From Paraphoma chrysanthemicola (lineage: Eukaryota; Ascomycota; Dothideomycetes; Pleosporales; Phaeosphaeriaceae): a stretch of DNA of 64,000 nucleotides. How positions within the stretch are numbered: position 1 is the first letter of the stretch; each line of letters begins with the position of its first letter. Under the pieces are notes generated by a model, which made no database searches, was not told the origin of the DNA, and saw only the letters and a list, made by a program, of their open reading frames with translations. Both the position numbers and the translations under genes were made by a program. Of this stretch, positions 1 through 9,901 are shown one piece after another. The DNA lies in the NCBI GenBank assembly GCA_020744225.1, contig JAGMWG010000003.1, positions 1,736,001 through 1,800,000 of the forward strand, in the 5' to 3' direction.

Positions 1-544
1 CTTTGAGAATGATGTAGATGAAACCGTGCATGCTGTTCGTGTACGCTATCCACCAGAGATACAGCCAGTCGGTGTATAGCTGGTGGTTCGCCATCAATAC
101 CATTCGGTCTGCAAAATTGCACTGCAAACTTCCATCTTTCTTCTTGGTCATCTGGCCAACCATACTGGAATCGCCGCTCACTCTTACTACGGTCGGTGCC
201 CACCATTGCGTGAGGCATGTGACGAGAATTGCGAAGCTTTCCTTAGTATATGCCATGTAACCATCATAGAATTGAGGGTCAATAAGTTTCAGTGGCGCTC
301 CTAGGAATTGTGAAGCACTTATACTGTGGCAGTGTTAGTCACAATTCCGCTTTCTTGTGATGGGTTCCTCATACGCCAGAACTCCAGATAGAAACGTCGA
401 CGCCAGTGTGAACGCCCTTTCTGCCTGCGTCAGTTCGCCATACCGCGGAGGCCCAGCAGGATGCGCTGCGATGTTGTCCTTCGACACTCGCAGTCCTGCT
501 CCAAGATCATCTCTTCCCTTCTTCTTGAGTGCCTGGCGCGACAT
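1..544 (-). CDS. PlsC-family lysophospholipid acyltransferase, 5' part only (runs off window)
   Basis: The N-terminal 164 residues are present; the gene continues past base 1. Exon 1 is 544-375 and exon 2 is 323-1. The 48-nt intron has a GTATGA donor, a TGACTAAC branch site and a CAG acceptor, and phase is kept. Residues 136-143 read NHQLYTDW, the HX4D acyltransferase motif (His137, Asp142). The flanking LYLWWIAYT and the upstream TQWWAPTVVRVSGD match the LCLAT1/Cst26 branch. These enzymes acylate lysophosphatidic acid or lysophosphatidylinositol at the ER membrane. A hydrophobic stretch around residues 45-66 is probably a membrane segment. The family call is firm; the exact acceptor lipid cannot be told from this fragment. 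It is divergent from the next gene. Confidence 0.85.
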
Positions 545-1023
545 GATTAGATGCAGCAGGGCGTTTGAGCGAGGTGGTCAAGCGGGCATCGCGTCTCAGG
601 AGTTTCATTACACGTCAGTTGTTGTAATGTTCGAGAACAGGATACAAGCTCCGCTGAACCTCTGGGGATCCCTGTCGCTGTGCCGCTGACATGACGTAGC
701 TGTGGCGCTTGCTTCCCACTTCTGTGCCACCTCAAGTCAAGATATCGCGTCTCCCGTTAGTAGCACGTAGGTCATTATTGTCCGTTCTTCAAAGTGAATT
801 CGATATCACTTGTTGTTGTTCCGGCAGCATCGTCCATCCATCTTCTACTCTCTCCAAAGGTTAGTGTTCACTTCCTGTCAGCGTTCACACCCCTGTCGTC
901 TCCACGAACTTCGACGTATGCCGAGCCTGCACGCGGGCAGCCTCCTTATTTGCACCTGCAGCTTGAAGCTGATTTTCTCGAGCAGTTTCGAGATTCGCCC
1001 AGATAACAGCACATATCTTCAAA
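545..1023. other. intergenic, divergent promoter region
   Basis: This lies between the start of the acyltransferase (minus strand) and the gene at 1024 (plus strand), so it should hold both promoters. Only short open frames are present, none with recognisable protein content. Pyrimidine-rich stretches lie at about 830-900. Confidence 0.5.
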
Positions 1024-1691
1024 ATGCCTGCAGCATCAGTCGCCTCCGCGCCCGTGAATCGAACAACCAATCGCACAGCAGCATCGCGAACGAAGAAGCC
1101 GACTCAAAGTGTTACCAAGAAGAGCCAGCCAGCCACCAACGGTGCGACAAATGGCGCTCAACCTAGCATGTCACCATACACCATCATGGCATCCAGAATT
1201 GCAAATAGGGTGGCCGAGATGGCGGAGAATATGACCTTTGTCGAGCGTGAGAGGTATGTTTATCTTGTCATGGTTTAGATCATGTTAGCGGCCGTTGAAA
1301 ACAACGGTGCACTACCAACGGCCAACCACTTTCGTCCCATTCAAGAACCATTGAACATTAAAGCTAATTCGGACGCAGACCTGGTCAACAACAGCCGCAA
1401 AGTCCTCCTCCGTCCAGCAAGCCCGCAGCCAAGAAGCCTCCTCGCAAACTCGAAATGCGCCTGCCTAACAACGGGCAATCACCGACCAATATTACCTTCA
1501 GCGCACCCTTCCTCGACAACACCCTGTCTAAGCTGCTGACGCTTCAAAACCGCATGCTGAAGGTCAGCAATGACATTGCCGCTAGCGATGACGTGGATGA
1601 GCAGACGAAGCAGGAGCAGTTTGCCCAAAGCGCAGAATTGTCGCGGATCATCGCCCTAATTTGCTCGGAGAAGGCGAGGCAGGGTGCTTAG
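1024..1691 (+). CDS. conserved-looking hypothetical protein, 180 aa
   Basis: Two exons, 1024-1253 and 1379-1691. The GTATGTT donor and the GACGCAG acceptor join in frame, completing an Arg codon, and splice out a 125-nt intron carrying stops. The first half is Ala/Thr/Ser/Lys-rich and low complexity, and a Gln/Pro-rich linker follows the junction. The C-terminal 80 residues look helical and ordered, with a Leu-rich stretch near FLDNTLSKLLTLQNRMLKV and an acidic DDVDEQTK segment. I do not recognise a domain. The start codon is the first ATG of the frame and sits in an AAAATGCC context. The intron structure and continuous frame support a real gene; function is unknown. Confidence 0.65.
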
Positions 1692-2076
1692 GTCTGGAAT
1701 TTGTTTATGATGTTGAATTCGAGTTGTACTGCAAAAGGTTTCTTTGGTTGGCTGGTTATGTAAGGTAAAGTTTCTTATGTTAGGTTCGCCTGTACGAATA
1801 CGATCTGAGAACAATCCAAGTATGTTCAACCCACAATGCCTCGAGCAACGTTGCGGCGAGAGCCATGCTACTTTGTTGAGATATACCAAGTGCTCTGCTC
1901 GACGTCGGTCGAGCCCCACTCATACCGTTCAAGCAGTCGTCCATCATTAATTCTTCGCCCACTGAAGCCAGATTAGCAAGCGACCTCAATCGCAACACCC
2001 CCGGGCCAACTGACCAGGAACAACAAAACGTCATTAGCAACAACATTTCATAGCACAAAATCCAGTCAACAGTACA
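1692..2076. other. intergenic, shared 3' ends
   Basis: This is a convergent gap between the 180-aa gene and the Tls1-like gene. It should hold two 3' untranslated regions. I see no gene. Confidence 0.5.
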
Positions 2077-3235
2077 TTACCTCTTCGCCTTCGCCGCTTG
2101 TTCCTGTGCCAGCCGCATCTTGGCTCTTATGCTCTTGGAGCCTCCCAGTTTCGGACCTTTCGGTGCCTCTGGCGCGCCTTTCGCACCTGAGGCTGCTGCA
2201 GGTTTTCGTTGCTGCTGCCGTGCTTCCTCTATTGACTCGTAATAATCCGCCTCGAACTGGGCAAGTATGGCTTCGTCGTTATTCGCGTTACCGAATCGTG
2301 GGTTTGAGGGCGCTTGTGCGTCGAAGAAATCAACTGCGGACATTAGAAAGAATGGCAAAGAAAGAACTGGATCAAGTACGCTTAGCTTCGCTGAGAACAG
2401 CCTCGACCATCTCATCTCGGCGGACATCGTTGCTGTTCCTTCGCTTTGGTGGACGGCGGGGTTTGCCATCTCGACCCAGTCGTACTTTGCCCGTGGCTAT
2501 TTGCTCAAACTCGCCATTCTCCAGGCGTCTCCACTTCTCATCCGTGCGTGGTTGAATGGAATCAATGTTCACCTCCTCAATCCTTCCATTGCCTGCCGCC
2601 ATGCGAATGCTTTGCTCGATATCTGCAGGGCTCTGTGTCTCGCCCGATGATTCTTGCTTGGCGGAGGAAGCGGTGAAGGTTCGCTTGAGGTCGGGCGCAA
2701 TCTCTCCTACAGTGGACTGAAGATGGTTCGGTATGGGCCAGCCATACTGGCGGTGGTTTTGTTCAGCTAGGCGGGCTTCTACATATTTTGTCCTGATGGA
2801 TTAGTCTGTGTTCCTCAGACTTGCCACAGAACGGATACATGCCACTCACATTTGCTTGTCATCGCGATCCACCACCTGCCCGGTCTGCGCAACGAAGCGC
2901 CCGGTGTAGTGACCATCGCGTGGTGCTTCGACTGCGGCAAGATCTCTTCCGGGGTCTTCTGCCTTGCGCGCTGCGTCTTTCTGGCGGTCGCGTGGGCGCT
3001 TCCGGTTACGTAAGATTTCCTTCAGGTTCGCTGTTGAGTCGTCCCTGGGGGTATCGTTGAGAGGCGATCGCGCATCGTCGAGGACACTGGCCACTGGAGC
3101 TTGGGTGGCAGCTGTATCCGGTGCGGGCTCCTCAAAATTGATGCGTTTCTGGCGGGTAACTTTGCGCCGCTTGAATTGTACAGTAGACAGTGGGACATTG
3201 TCTTCTTGCGTAGTCATGGTTGGGCGAGGATACAT
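2077..3235 (-). CDS. Tls1/HCA59-family spliceosome-associated protein
   Basis: Three exons on the minus strand: 3235-2850, 2792-2380 and 2333-2077, giving 351 aa. The first donor is GTGAGT; acceptors are CAG; both junctions keep frame. The protein has a basic FKRRK start, an ANLKEILRNRKRPRDR segment, a YVEARLAEQN...YGWPIP block and a Lys/Ala-rich tail, as I recall for ascomycete members of the hepatocellular carcinoma antigen 59 family (C9orf78; S. pombe Tls1). In S. pombe, Tls1 works with the spliceosome and affects splicing of telomere and silencing factors. An internal ATG at 3217 has a better context (accATGA) and may be the true start, giving 345 aa. Family assignment is from memory of conserved blocks and is moderately sure. 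Confidence 0.75.
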
Positions 3236-3810
3236 TGTGGGGGAACGCGACGGGTGATGGAAAGAAGGCCTCGGCTCGCGCGAGCGTGACTAGCGTCACA
3301 ATACGTCACTTGAGCCAGGCACGAGGTGAGAGCATCCATTTCGCTCAATTGCACTGGCTATCTGTCCTTTTTCACTTGCACATGCAGTGGCATGAAAGGC
3401 GCCTGGCCACAATCCTCGACCATCTCAGATATGACGTGAGCTTAGAACCCCTGCGTGCTTGTACTTCAAGAGCCACCAAGCGTCAAAATAAACTACCTCA
3501 CCGTCGCATTGGACACTTACAGTTTACTTCATCAGTCGCACGACAGTGCGTCCATGAATGATCCAGCAGCGATGTACTACATATCGATTGTGCGAAAGTG
3601 CCTTCTTCTCGATGATTACGTGGCCACGATCGAGGCACCCAAAGGCAAACAGGTGAGTAAGAGGCTGGCATGCAGCTCAGTGGTTCACCTAATCGAAGCG
3701 ACGTCACTGTCAGGTAGGTTTGGAAGCGCAAGATTACCACATGGTTCTGTGATTGGATCAGGAGTTGCGAGTCTAGACTCATAAGATTCCGCGTAAAAGT
3801 ACATACAAGC
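3236..3810. other. intergenic
   Basis: This lies between two minus-strand genes: the 3' region of the complex I subunit and the promoter of the Tls1-like gene. Open frames here are short and have no recognisable content. Confidence 0.5.
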
Positions 3811-4798
3811 TCAAAGAGCACCATCCTTCCTCAATGTTTCGTTGCCCCATGGCTCGCTTGTCAAACAGGTCAAGCCACCAGCTGGCTCGCAGCTCTTCCT
3901 CCCACTCAATGGACCTGGCGAAGGCACCTTCAGACCACCGGCTCCAACAGATCGTCCCTGCGCGTTGATAGCATCTTGACCTGCCGAGCCCTGTCCAGCT
4001 TGGGCGTCCTTCGTTGCCAGCCCATCAGCGCCTCCCAGATTCGCGCCAGTGGCTTCGGAAGCGTGCTTCAGAGCTTTCAGTAATGAGACGGTGGTGTCGT
4101 ACGTGAGATCCTCGTAGTAGTCATCGTTGATCTGGACCATGGGCGCGTTTGCACAAGCGCCGAGGCATTCCACTTCGGTCATGGTGAAGAGGCCGTCTTT
4201 GGTCGTCTGGCCGTGGTGGATGCCCAGAGTCTCCTCGCACGCCTTCATGACGGCATCGCTGTCCCGGAGCATGCAGGGTGTCTGTGACTGTGAGCCATAG
4301 TCGCACGCGTGCTGTGCCCTTTACCTACCGTCGTGCAAACCTGCACGTGGAATTTGCCCGTGGGGTTGCGGTTGTACATGGTGTAGAAGGTTGCGACCTC
4401 GTACACACGCATGGGCGGCATCTCCAGTATCCGCGCGACCTCATTCATGACGCTGATGCTTGTGAATCCGTGTTGGCGTTGTCCGAGGTCGAGGAGCGGC
4501 ATGACGGCGGCCTTCTTGTACTGCGATGGGTACCGCGAGAGGATCTCCTGGATGAGCTCCTCATTTTGCGCCGTGAACTTGAAGGGGATTTTTGCATTGT
4601 TCTCGGGCGTGTCGCGGTGCTGGCAGCCATATTAGCAGCGCAATTGGGGCTGCAGGAGGGTGCGAAGGTACATACGACATTCAGCGAGTCGCTCCGGGCA
4701 GGTCGCGACACACTGAAGGCTCGCCATTGGGCCCGCTGGAACTGGCGCGGAACCCGCGGAACACTCCTGAAGATAAAAGGCACCAGTTTGGAGGCCAT
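3811..4798 (-). CDS. NADH:ubiquinone oxidoreductase 24-kDa subunit (NDUFV2/NuoE)
   Basis: Three phase-0 exons: 4798-4676, 4619-4329 and 4281-3811, giving 294 aa. This is the peripheral-arm subunit of mitochondrial complex I that holds the N1a [2Fe-2S] cluster next to the flavoprotein. The four cluster ligands are visible as Cys136, Cys141, Cys177 and Cys181 (CTTTPC and ECLGAC). The block MPPMRVYEVATFYTMYNR is the family's thioredoxin-like hallmark. The first ~35 residues are rich in Arg, Ser and Phe without acids, as expected for a mitochondrial presequence. The tail with PGPLSGRKSCEPAGG is typical of fungal orthologues (N. crassa nuo-24). Nothing is missing. Confidence is high. Confidence 0.96.
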
Positions 4799-5235
4799 GG
4801 TGGGTTGTGTTGCGTGTGGAGGCAATGGCGTACATCAAAGATGTCAACGATGGGCTCGCCCAAACTCTGCCAAGACATTGGTCTCGCTGGCCAATCAGAG
4901 TCGCCCAGATTCACATCCCGCAAAAACCCATCTCGCGTGGCGCCAGCCGCTTCTACTATCACACATCACGGCCACGACACGAGTAAGACTACCTAACAGG
5001 CGGGAGTGTCTGTCGCGGCAACCAGTCATGACCACTTGCTCGAGATGTGCATAGGCTTCTCGTCTTCTAGAAGCTTGACGGCCCCATGCAAGAAACTCAC
5101 CGCTACTTTAGGCGCGTAAATGCAGGGGCGTGAACTGAGTCTTTTCACATCAATTTCTGCGCTAGATGAGACATCACAGCCGTGCTGCTGGTTGGGCTCT
5201 GTCATCGGGCTTACCTACATCATTGTTGATGAGCC
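4799..5235. other. intergenic, divergent promoter region
   Basis: This separates the complex I gene (minus) from the UIM-like gene (plus). It is about 440 bases with no supportable coding sequence. Confidence 0.5.
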
Positions 5236-6846
5236 ATGAGTTGGCATCTAAAGCGGTCTTTCTGGACTGCCACCCTGGACAGATATCCGACAAGCTTCAA
5301 GGAAGATAGAGATAGATCATCCTCGCTGTCCAGGAGGCCAGTCGGTCCGGTCCGCCCCTTCCTGAGACGCCCTTCAACCAACGGCGTCACCCTGCAAACA
5401 GTCTCTGGCAGCACAATCACCAATCTCGCCGTTTGTTCAATCGCGGAAAACCCTAGAGCGACACGTTCCCGTTCGCGCTCGAGTGAAGCCCTCATACCAT
5501 GGAAGCCTCCGCGCCGTCACAGCTTTTCGGGTGACTCGACGTCCCCAGTGTCTACCATCGTTACAAAAGGCCATGTCCTTCCACTCTTCACGGCCCCTCG
5601 TGCCCCACGGGGAAAAGGCATAAGTATGATGCCGTTTGCCATGGACATCCCCGATCTCTCCTTGAGAAGCAACTTTGCACCGCCGTTTGTCAAGGACCAC
5701 ACATCATCTACAACGTGCACAATGTGCAAACACACCATTTACAACCTCGAATGCGGCCACCCAGCTGAGGATCGCCTTGATACAGGAGAGTGCTCGCATT
5801 TCCAAAGGACGGGAGTCCCCTGTGATCGCGAGAATCCAGCGAAGCGAGGTCGCGTCAGCATCAAATCCGAAGATCGAAGTGGACTGTGCCCCAAATGTTA
5901 CCTACGCCAGCGAGAGATCGCCGAATTAGAGGCCATGCGGCGTGATGAAGAACGCGCAAAGAAGCAAGCTCTAGCCGAGGCAGAAGAAAAAGAGGTAGCA
6001 CTGAAGAAGCACGAGGAAAATCTCTGCAAGGAGGCCGCGCAAGAGATGGCGCGACTCGAGCAAGAACGTGAGGAACAGCAGATAGCTGAAGCGCTGAAGC
6101 GATCACAGGAAGAGGAAGAGGCAGTGAGACTGCAGCAGGAGCAGGATGATTTGGCGCAGGCTCTTAAGGCATCGTGCATCTTGGATTCCGAGAACATCAT
6201 TATTGAGCCAAAGCGAGAACAAGCTCGAGCAGATTCAGTTCAATTGCTGTCTCCGCCTGCCACACCGATTCGAGCTACCCCACCAGTACGCTCACCGTCC
6301 CTAGAGACACCCGCGAAACCTGTAGACTACAGCCTACCTGCAGGACAACAAGAGTACGGAGCCTACACCCTGGGCGGTCGACGTCAACCTGTTCACGAAT
6401 CGCAAAAGCAAAAAGCAGCAAAGTACCTCATCTCCACACCAAGCACCCCAAACTCGCCAGCACCAATAGCCCGCCTAGGCGGTACCATACAGCCTAATTC
6501 TCCGAGCCCACGACATGTGCACACCATAAGCTCGCCCACGCCAACACCTACGGACCTCAGAGCTAATCTACGTCGCACGGGTGGGCCAAGAAAATCGATG
6601 CCATCTCAATCAGATGCCGGGACAAATCCAGAGCTAGACGCGTTTCTCGCCAGGCGGCGAACATGGGAGCGCAACGACGAGACGTCATCCAACGTATCCA
6701 TCACTCCCTCCGAATCTGCATCGAATCTAGGCACGAGGCCAAGCAGCTCCGGCGCATCTGATCTCAGCGGAGCGAGCAACAAGCACGACGATTCCCTGAT
6801 GAAGAGTTTGGACGAGAAGCGAAAACTGGGTTTGAGGAAGGACTAA
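5236..6846 (+). CDS. hypothetical protein with Cys/His cluster and tandem UIM-like motifs
   Basis: Uninterrupted frame of 536 aa. Residues 1-130 are basic and Ser/Pro-rich. Residues 161-230 hold a Cys/His cluster starting CTMCKH, followed by LECGH, GECSH, PCDRE and LCPKC; the spacing looks metal-binding but matches no finger type I can name. Residues ~228-300 are a long charged coiled coil. At its end, residues 280-295 fit the ubiquitin-interacting motif pattern (Ile283, Ala286-Leu287, Ser290, Glu293), and 303-317 form a weaker second copy (Leu306, Ala309-Leu310, Ser313). The remainder is disordered with many Ser/Thr-Pro sites. Fungal proteins with this layout are generally unnamed. A ubiquitin-linked role is inference. 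The real start could be a later Met. Confidence 0.8.
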   Translation: MSWHLKRSFWTATLDRYPTSFKEDRDRSSSLSRRPVGPVRPFLRRPSTNGVTLQTVSGSTITNLAVCSIAENPRATRSRSRSSEALIPWKPPRRHSFSGDSTSPVSTIVTKGHVLPLFTAPRAPRGKGISMMPFAMDIPDLSLRSNFAPPFVKDHTSSTTCTMCKHTIYNLECGHPAEDRLDTGECSHFQRTGVPCDRENPAKRGRVSIKSEDRSGLCPKCYLRQREIAELEAMRRDEERAKKQALAEAEEKEVALKKHEENLCKEAAQEMARLEQEREEQQIAEALKRSQEEEEAVRLQQEQDDLAQALKASCILDSENIIIEPKREQARADSVQLLSPPATPIRATPPVRSPSLETPAKPVDYSLPAGQQEYGAYTLGGRRQPVHESQKQKAAKYLISTPSTPNSPAPIARLGGTIQPNSPSPRHVHTISSPTPTPTDLRANLRRTGGPRKSMPSQSDAGTNPELDAFLARRRTWERNDETSSNVSITPSESASNLGTRPSSSGASDLSGASNKHDDSLMKSLDEKRKLGLRKD

Positions 6847-7033
6847 ATTTGCATTGGTTGCCAGCATATTGAGCGTCATGGTTGAATGTGTTACGATAGT
6901 GTTGTAAATCTCCCCTAGCAAGAATTTGCATAATGTGACAGCGATGCTGAGGCACTGGTGTCGAAGCTCGCCCTAATCTTCAGCATCAGTCTTACGCAGT
7001 CTGAACTCCGTTCTTCAATGTGTATATGCGCCT

Positions 7034-8117
7034 TCAAGTCACGTAATATTCGCGACTCAAATACTGTGCAACGTAGCGCACATCATCGTCGGCAACCATC
7101 TCCGGCTGTTCCTTGTCAAGCCTATCTACACATTCGTCAAGACTGTGGCACTATACATGATATCAGTAATCTAGTGCAGTCCATGTGTATGGGACCTACC
7201 ATCTGCTCATCGTGTGCGGCGTACTTGAAGAAGGAAGTTGCTTCTGCGCGAATGCTCTATGTGTAGAATCGATGTTTGCCTCGAATTTGCGTATGTTACT
7301 GCCTCCATACCTATGCGTTTTCAGGGTGGACAAGAACATTGGGTGGTGCATAATACTTACACATGAACATCGGCTATGATCTGCTCTGTAACAATGATGC
7401 CTTGGACGAGCTTTGCGGATGCAACATGGTCAAGATGGTCGGAAGGGCGGGGTGTGTCAGCGATGGTGGCCTCGTGGTTGAGTACACGGATATCGTTTGG
7501 CCTCCTGATGCGCAACATGAGCGCAATGAGCTCTTTCAAGTCCTTGAGCGTGTATGTTGAGGTGCCATCTGTCGAAGTGATACTTTGAATCTCCTTACGA
7601 TATAGTTTGCTCAACGACTCTTGTCCACTCGCGTCGTAGCCTTGTCCAGATGAGGAGCTATCGGGAAGGCGCAGGTAGATGATCTGAATGTTTGGTATGC
7701 CTCTCAGCGACCATGAGTGCAAATCACGGGTGCCGACTCGAACTGTTGCCTCTTCTTGAGCAGGATTACTGACAGGGATACCGGCCATCAACGCATATGC
7801 TTCTTGAAGGCCACGCTCCAAGGACTGCGAATAGCTGCCCCGATGGCCACGGTCGCCTGAAGTCAACACGACAGTCGTGACGCACTTCAGGACGTAGAGC
7901 TCTCGAAGGAGGTCCGGATTTTGGTAGAGTAAGCCGTCAACCGGATGGGCGCTGAAGTAGATCGTGCCACTGATTATGTCAGTAACACTCCAGCGAAGTA
8001 CCTTGACATTACTAATCCAGTGCAGCTGAAGGGCTGCTTGTCTGAGACAACTCCTGTGGAAAGCGCCGCTGCCGTGCAAAACCCGACGAAGCAGGACCAC
8101 ATCAAATGAGCAAGCAT
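7034..8117 (-). CDS. PIG-L (LmbE-like) deacetylase family gene, probably damaged
   Basis: The core (7361 to about 8010) encodes a PIG-L domain: SAHPVDGLLYQNPDLL, VVLTSGDRG, a Ser/Glu/Gly-rich segment and a DHLDHVASA block that supplies the third zinc ligand. The family's AHPDD motif reads AHPVD, so the first Asp (general base in MshB/PIG-L enzymes) is Val, while His and the second Asp remain. Upstream, a signal-peptide-like start (ATG at 8117, MLAHLMWSCFVGFC) lies in another frame and joins the core only through an implausible 32-nt intron. Downstream, GTAAGT at 7360 joins an exon at 7310, but the conserved FFKYAAHDEQ lies in a third phase. It then splices cleanly (7199-7151) to a terminal exon ending YLSREYYVT at 7034. 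Secreted fungal PIG-L enzymes remove N-acetyl groups from amino sugars. Pseudogene or sequence error is likely. Confidence 0.6.
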
Positions 8118-8824
8118 TTCGACTATCGCAGCACAACAAGGGAAAGTGAAGAACGGGCGGTGCACGATGGCAGAGTGGCAAAGAGGAAACGTGAACAGTG
8201 TTAGGGGCTTGTCGGGTGGGTCCTAGGTGCGTAGGAAAGAGCTCTCACGAGATAAGTGAGAAAGGAGCCACGCCCAGCAGCCGTGTTCATCACATCTGGC
8301 AATTAGACTCAGCGCTCCACCATTTTACCATTACAATCGTCTTGAAACGGTGCACGCAATTGATGATGCTCGGTGGAAATGCCATGGGCCCTAACAATAC
8401 TGTCTTCGCGGTCCATGGAGACAGTAACTCAAAATCTCTAGCCCAAGAATCTCGAAGCACATCATAAAATGCTACGACCATCAATAGAATGTCCTCTCAC
8501 GAAGGATAGTATGTCCGCTTTCGGTACGCATTTCCTCGTAGTGATTAACAAGTTAAATACACATTCGACAGTAGCAATCCAGACTTCTGGTTCGGGCTGC
8601 AAGAGTAGAAATTCTGAAATGTCATTGCGATAAGTTGACGACGTGAAGCAAGTTGCAAGTAAAGGTAGATTCGATTTGTGTTCCCATGAGGAAGGCACGT
8701 GGCGTGGCGGGCTGCTAGCCCAAAGGTGGCTAGGTTGACTTTCGGGACATACTCGGTACGATAAATTTCTTTGCGGTCGACATTCTCCAAGTGATCGCTC
8801 GACAACCCCAAAGCCCCCAAAACG
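8118..8824. other. intergenic, divergent promoter region
   Basis: This lies between the PIG-L-like gene (minus) and LCP5 (plus). Small frames exist but none looks coding. The true 5' end of the PIG-L gene may extend into its left part. Confidence 0.45.
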
Positions 8825-9901
8825 ATGGCTGTTGACAATTCCCTGGAGTCGCTGCTTGGCACGCTCGTAACGTCGATACGGTCAGGCACCGAAGCGCTGC
8901 CGACCGAGGACGTGTTGCCGCCGAAAGAGGGCATTTCGCTGCTTGATGTAAAAAACGAGCTGCTTCTCTCATATATGCAGAATCTGGTATTCCTGATCCT
9001 GTTGAAGCTCAGAGCTCGTGCCGATAGTAGCGAGTCTGAGCAAGAGACGCGCCTTCATCCACACGATGAAGTTGTGCAGAAGCTGGTGGAACTCCGCGTG
9101 TATTTGGAAAAGGGCGTCCGGCCCCTCGAAAATCGCCTCAAGTACAACATCGACAAGATCATTCGGACAGCAGACGATGCTGCTCGACGAATCGCACAAC
9201 CTACTACGAAGGCCAAATCCAAGAAGCCCAAGGATGATGCAGAGTCTGATTCAGATGCAAGCGATGCCGGATCGGCTGGCTCTGCGCAGACAGAAGAAGA
9301 GGAGGACGAAATGACCTATGGACCTAGAGGTACAGCTATGGCTCGATCCAAAGCAGAAGCTAAAGAAGAAAGAGCGAAAGAGGTAGCGAAGGATGGCATT
9401 TATCGCCCACCCAAGATCACGCCGATGGCCATGCCCACAACCGAAGGCAGAGAGGCCAGACGTGAGCGACGACCTGGTAAATCAGCCACTCTTGATGAGT
9501 TCATAGCGACAGAGCTCTCATCTGCGCCCATCGCAGAGCCCAGCATTGGAAGCACAATTGTCAACGGAGGTCGCCACACGAAGTCTGAGAAAGAAAGACG
9601 AGAGGAGAATGAGCGACGAGAGTATGAGGAATCAAACTTCACGCGTCTCGCGCCGATCAGTAAGAAGGAGCAGGCAAAGAAGAGGGGCAGAGGGCAAGAT
9701 GGCGGTTTTGGTGGAGAAGAATGGCGTGGCCTGAGTGCGGGTATCGACCGCATTGATCGATTGACGCAGAAGAAGAGCGGCAAGCTAGGCTCTCTAGAGA
9801 AGAGCAGGAAGCGGCCGACAGGTGATGGCCCTCGAGGCTCTGGCTCCGCAGCGGGTGATGCGTTCGAGAAGCGGAGAAAAGTGGTCGCGAGATACAAGTA
9901 G
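8825..9901 (+). CDS. LCP5: U3 snoRNP-associated protein Lcp5 (neuroguidin, Sas10/Utp3 family)
   Basis: Single exon, 358 aa. The N-terminal ~110 residues form the Sas10/Utp3 domain: GISLLDVKNELLLSYMQNLV, then KLVELRVYLEKGVRPLENRLKYNIDKI. An acidic Ser/Asp/Glu linker (residues ~135-165) follows. The conserved YGPRG and IYRPPKITPM blocks come next, then a highly basic C-terminus with EESNFTRL and GLSAGIDRIDRLTQKK. Lcp5 is a component of the small-subunit processome and is needed for 18S rRNA processing in the nucleolus; metazoan neuroguidin is the homologue. Length and domain order are normal for fungi. The start is the first ATG of the frame (aacgATGGCT). Confidence 0.92.
   Translation: MAVDNSLESLLGTLVTSIRSGTEALPTEDVLPPKEGISLLDVKNELLLSYMQNLVFLILLKLRARADSSESEQETRLHPHDEVVQKLVELRVYLEKGVRPLENRLKYNIDKIIRTADDAARRIAQPTTKAKSKKPKDDAESDSDASDAGSAGSAQTEEEEDEMTYGPRGTAMARSKAEAKEERAKEVAKDGIYRPPKITPMAMPTTEGREARRERRPGKSATLDEFIATELSSAPIAEPSIGSTIVNGGRHTKSEKERREENERREYEESNFTRLAPISKKEQAKKRGRGQDGGFGGEEWRGLSAGIDRIDRLTQKKSGKLGSLEKSRKRPTGDGPRGSGSAAGDAFEKRRKVVARYK

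Noticed and set aside
4278..5054. Long plus-strand open frame of 258 codons
   Set aside because: It is antisense to the complex I 24-kDa subunit, whose iron-sulfur motifs and introns are clear. The plus frame has no recognisable domain.
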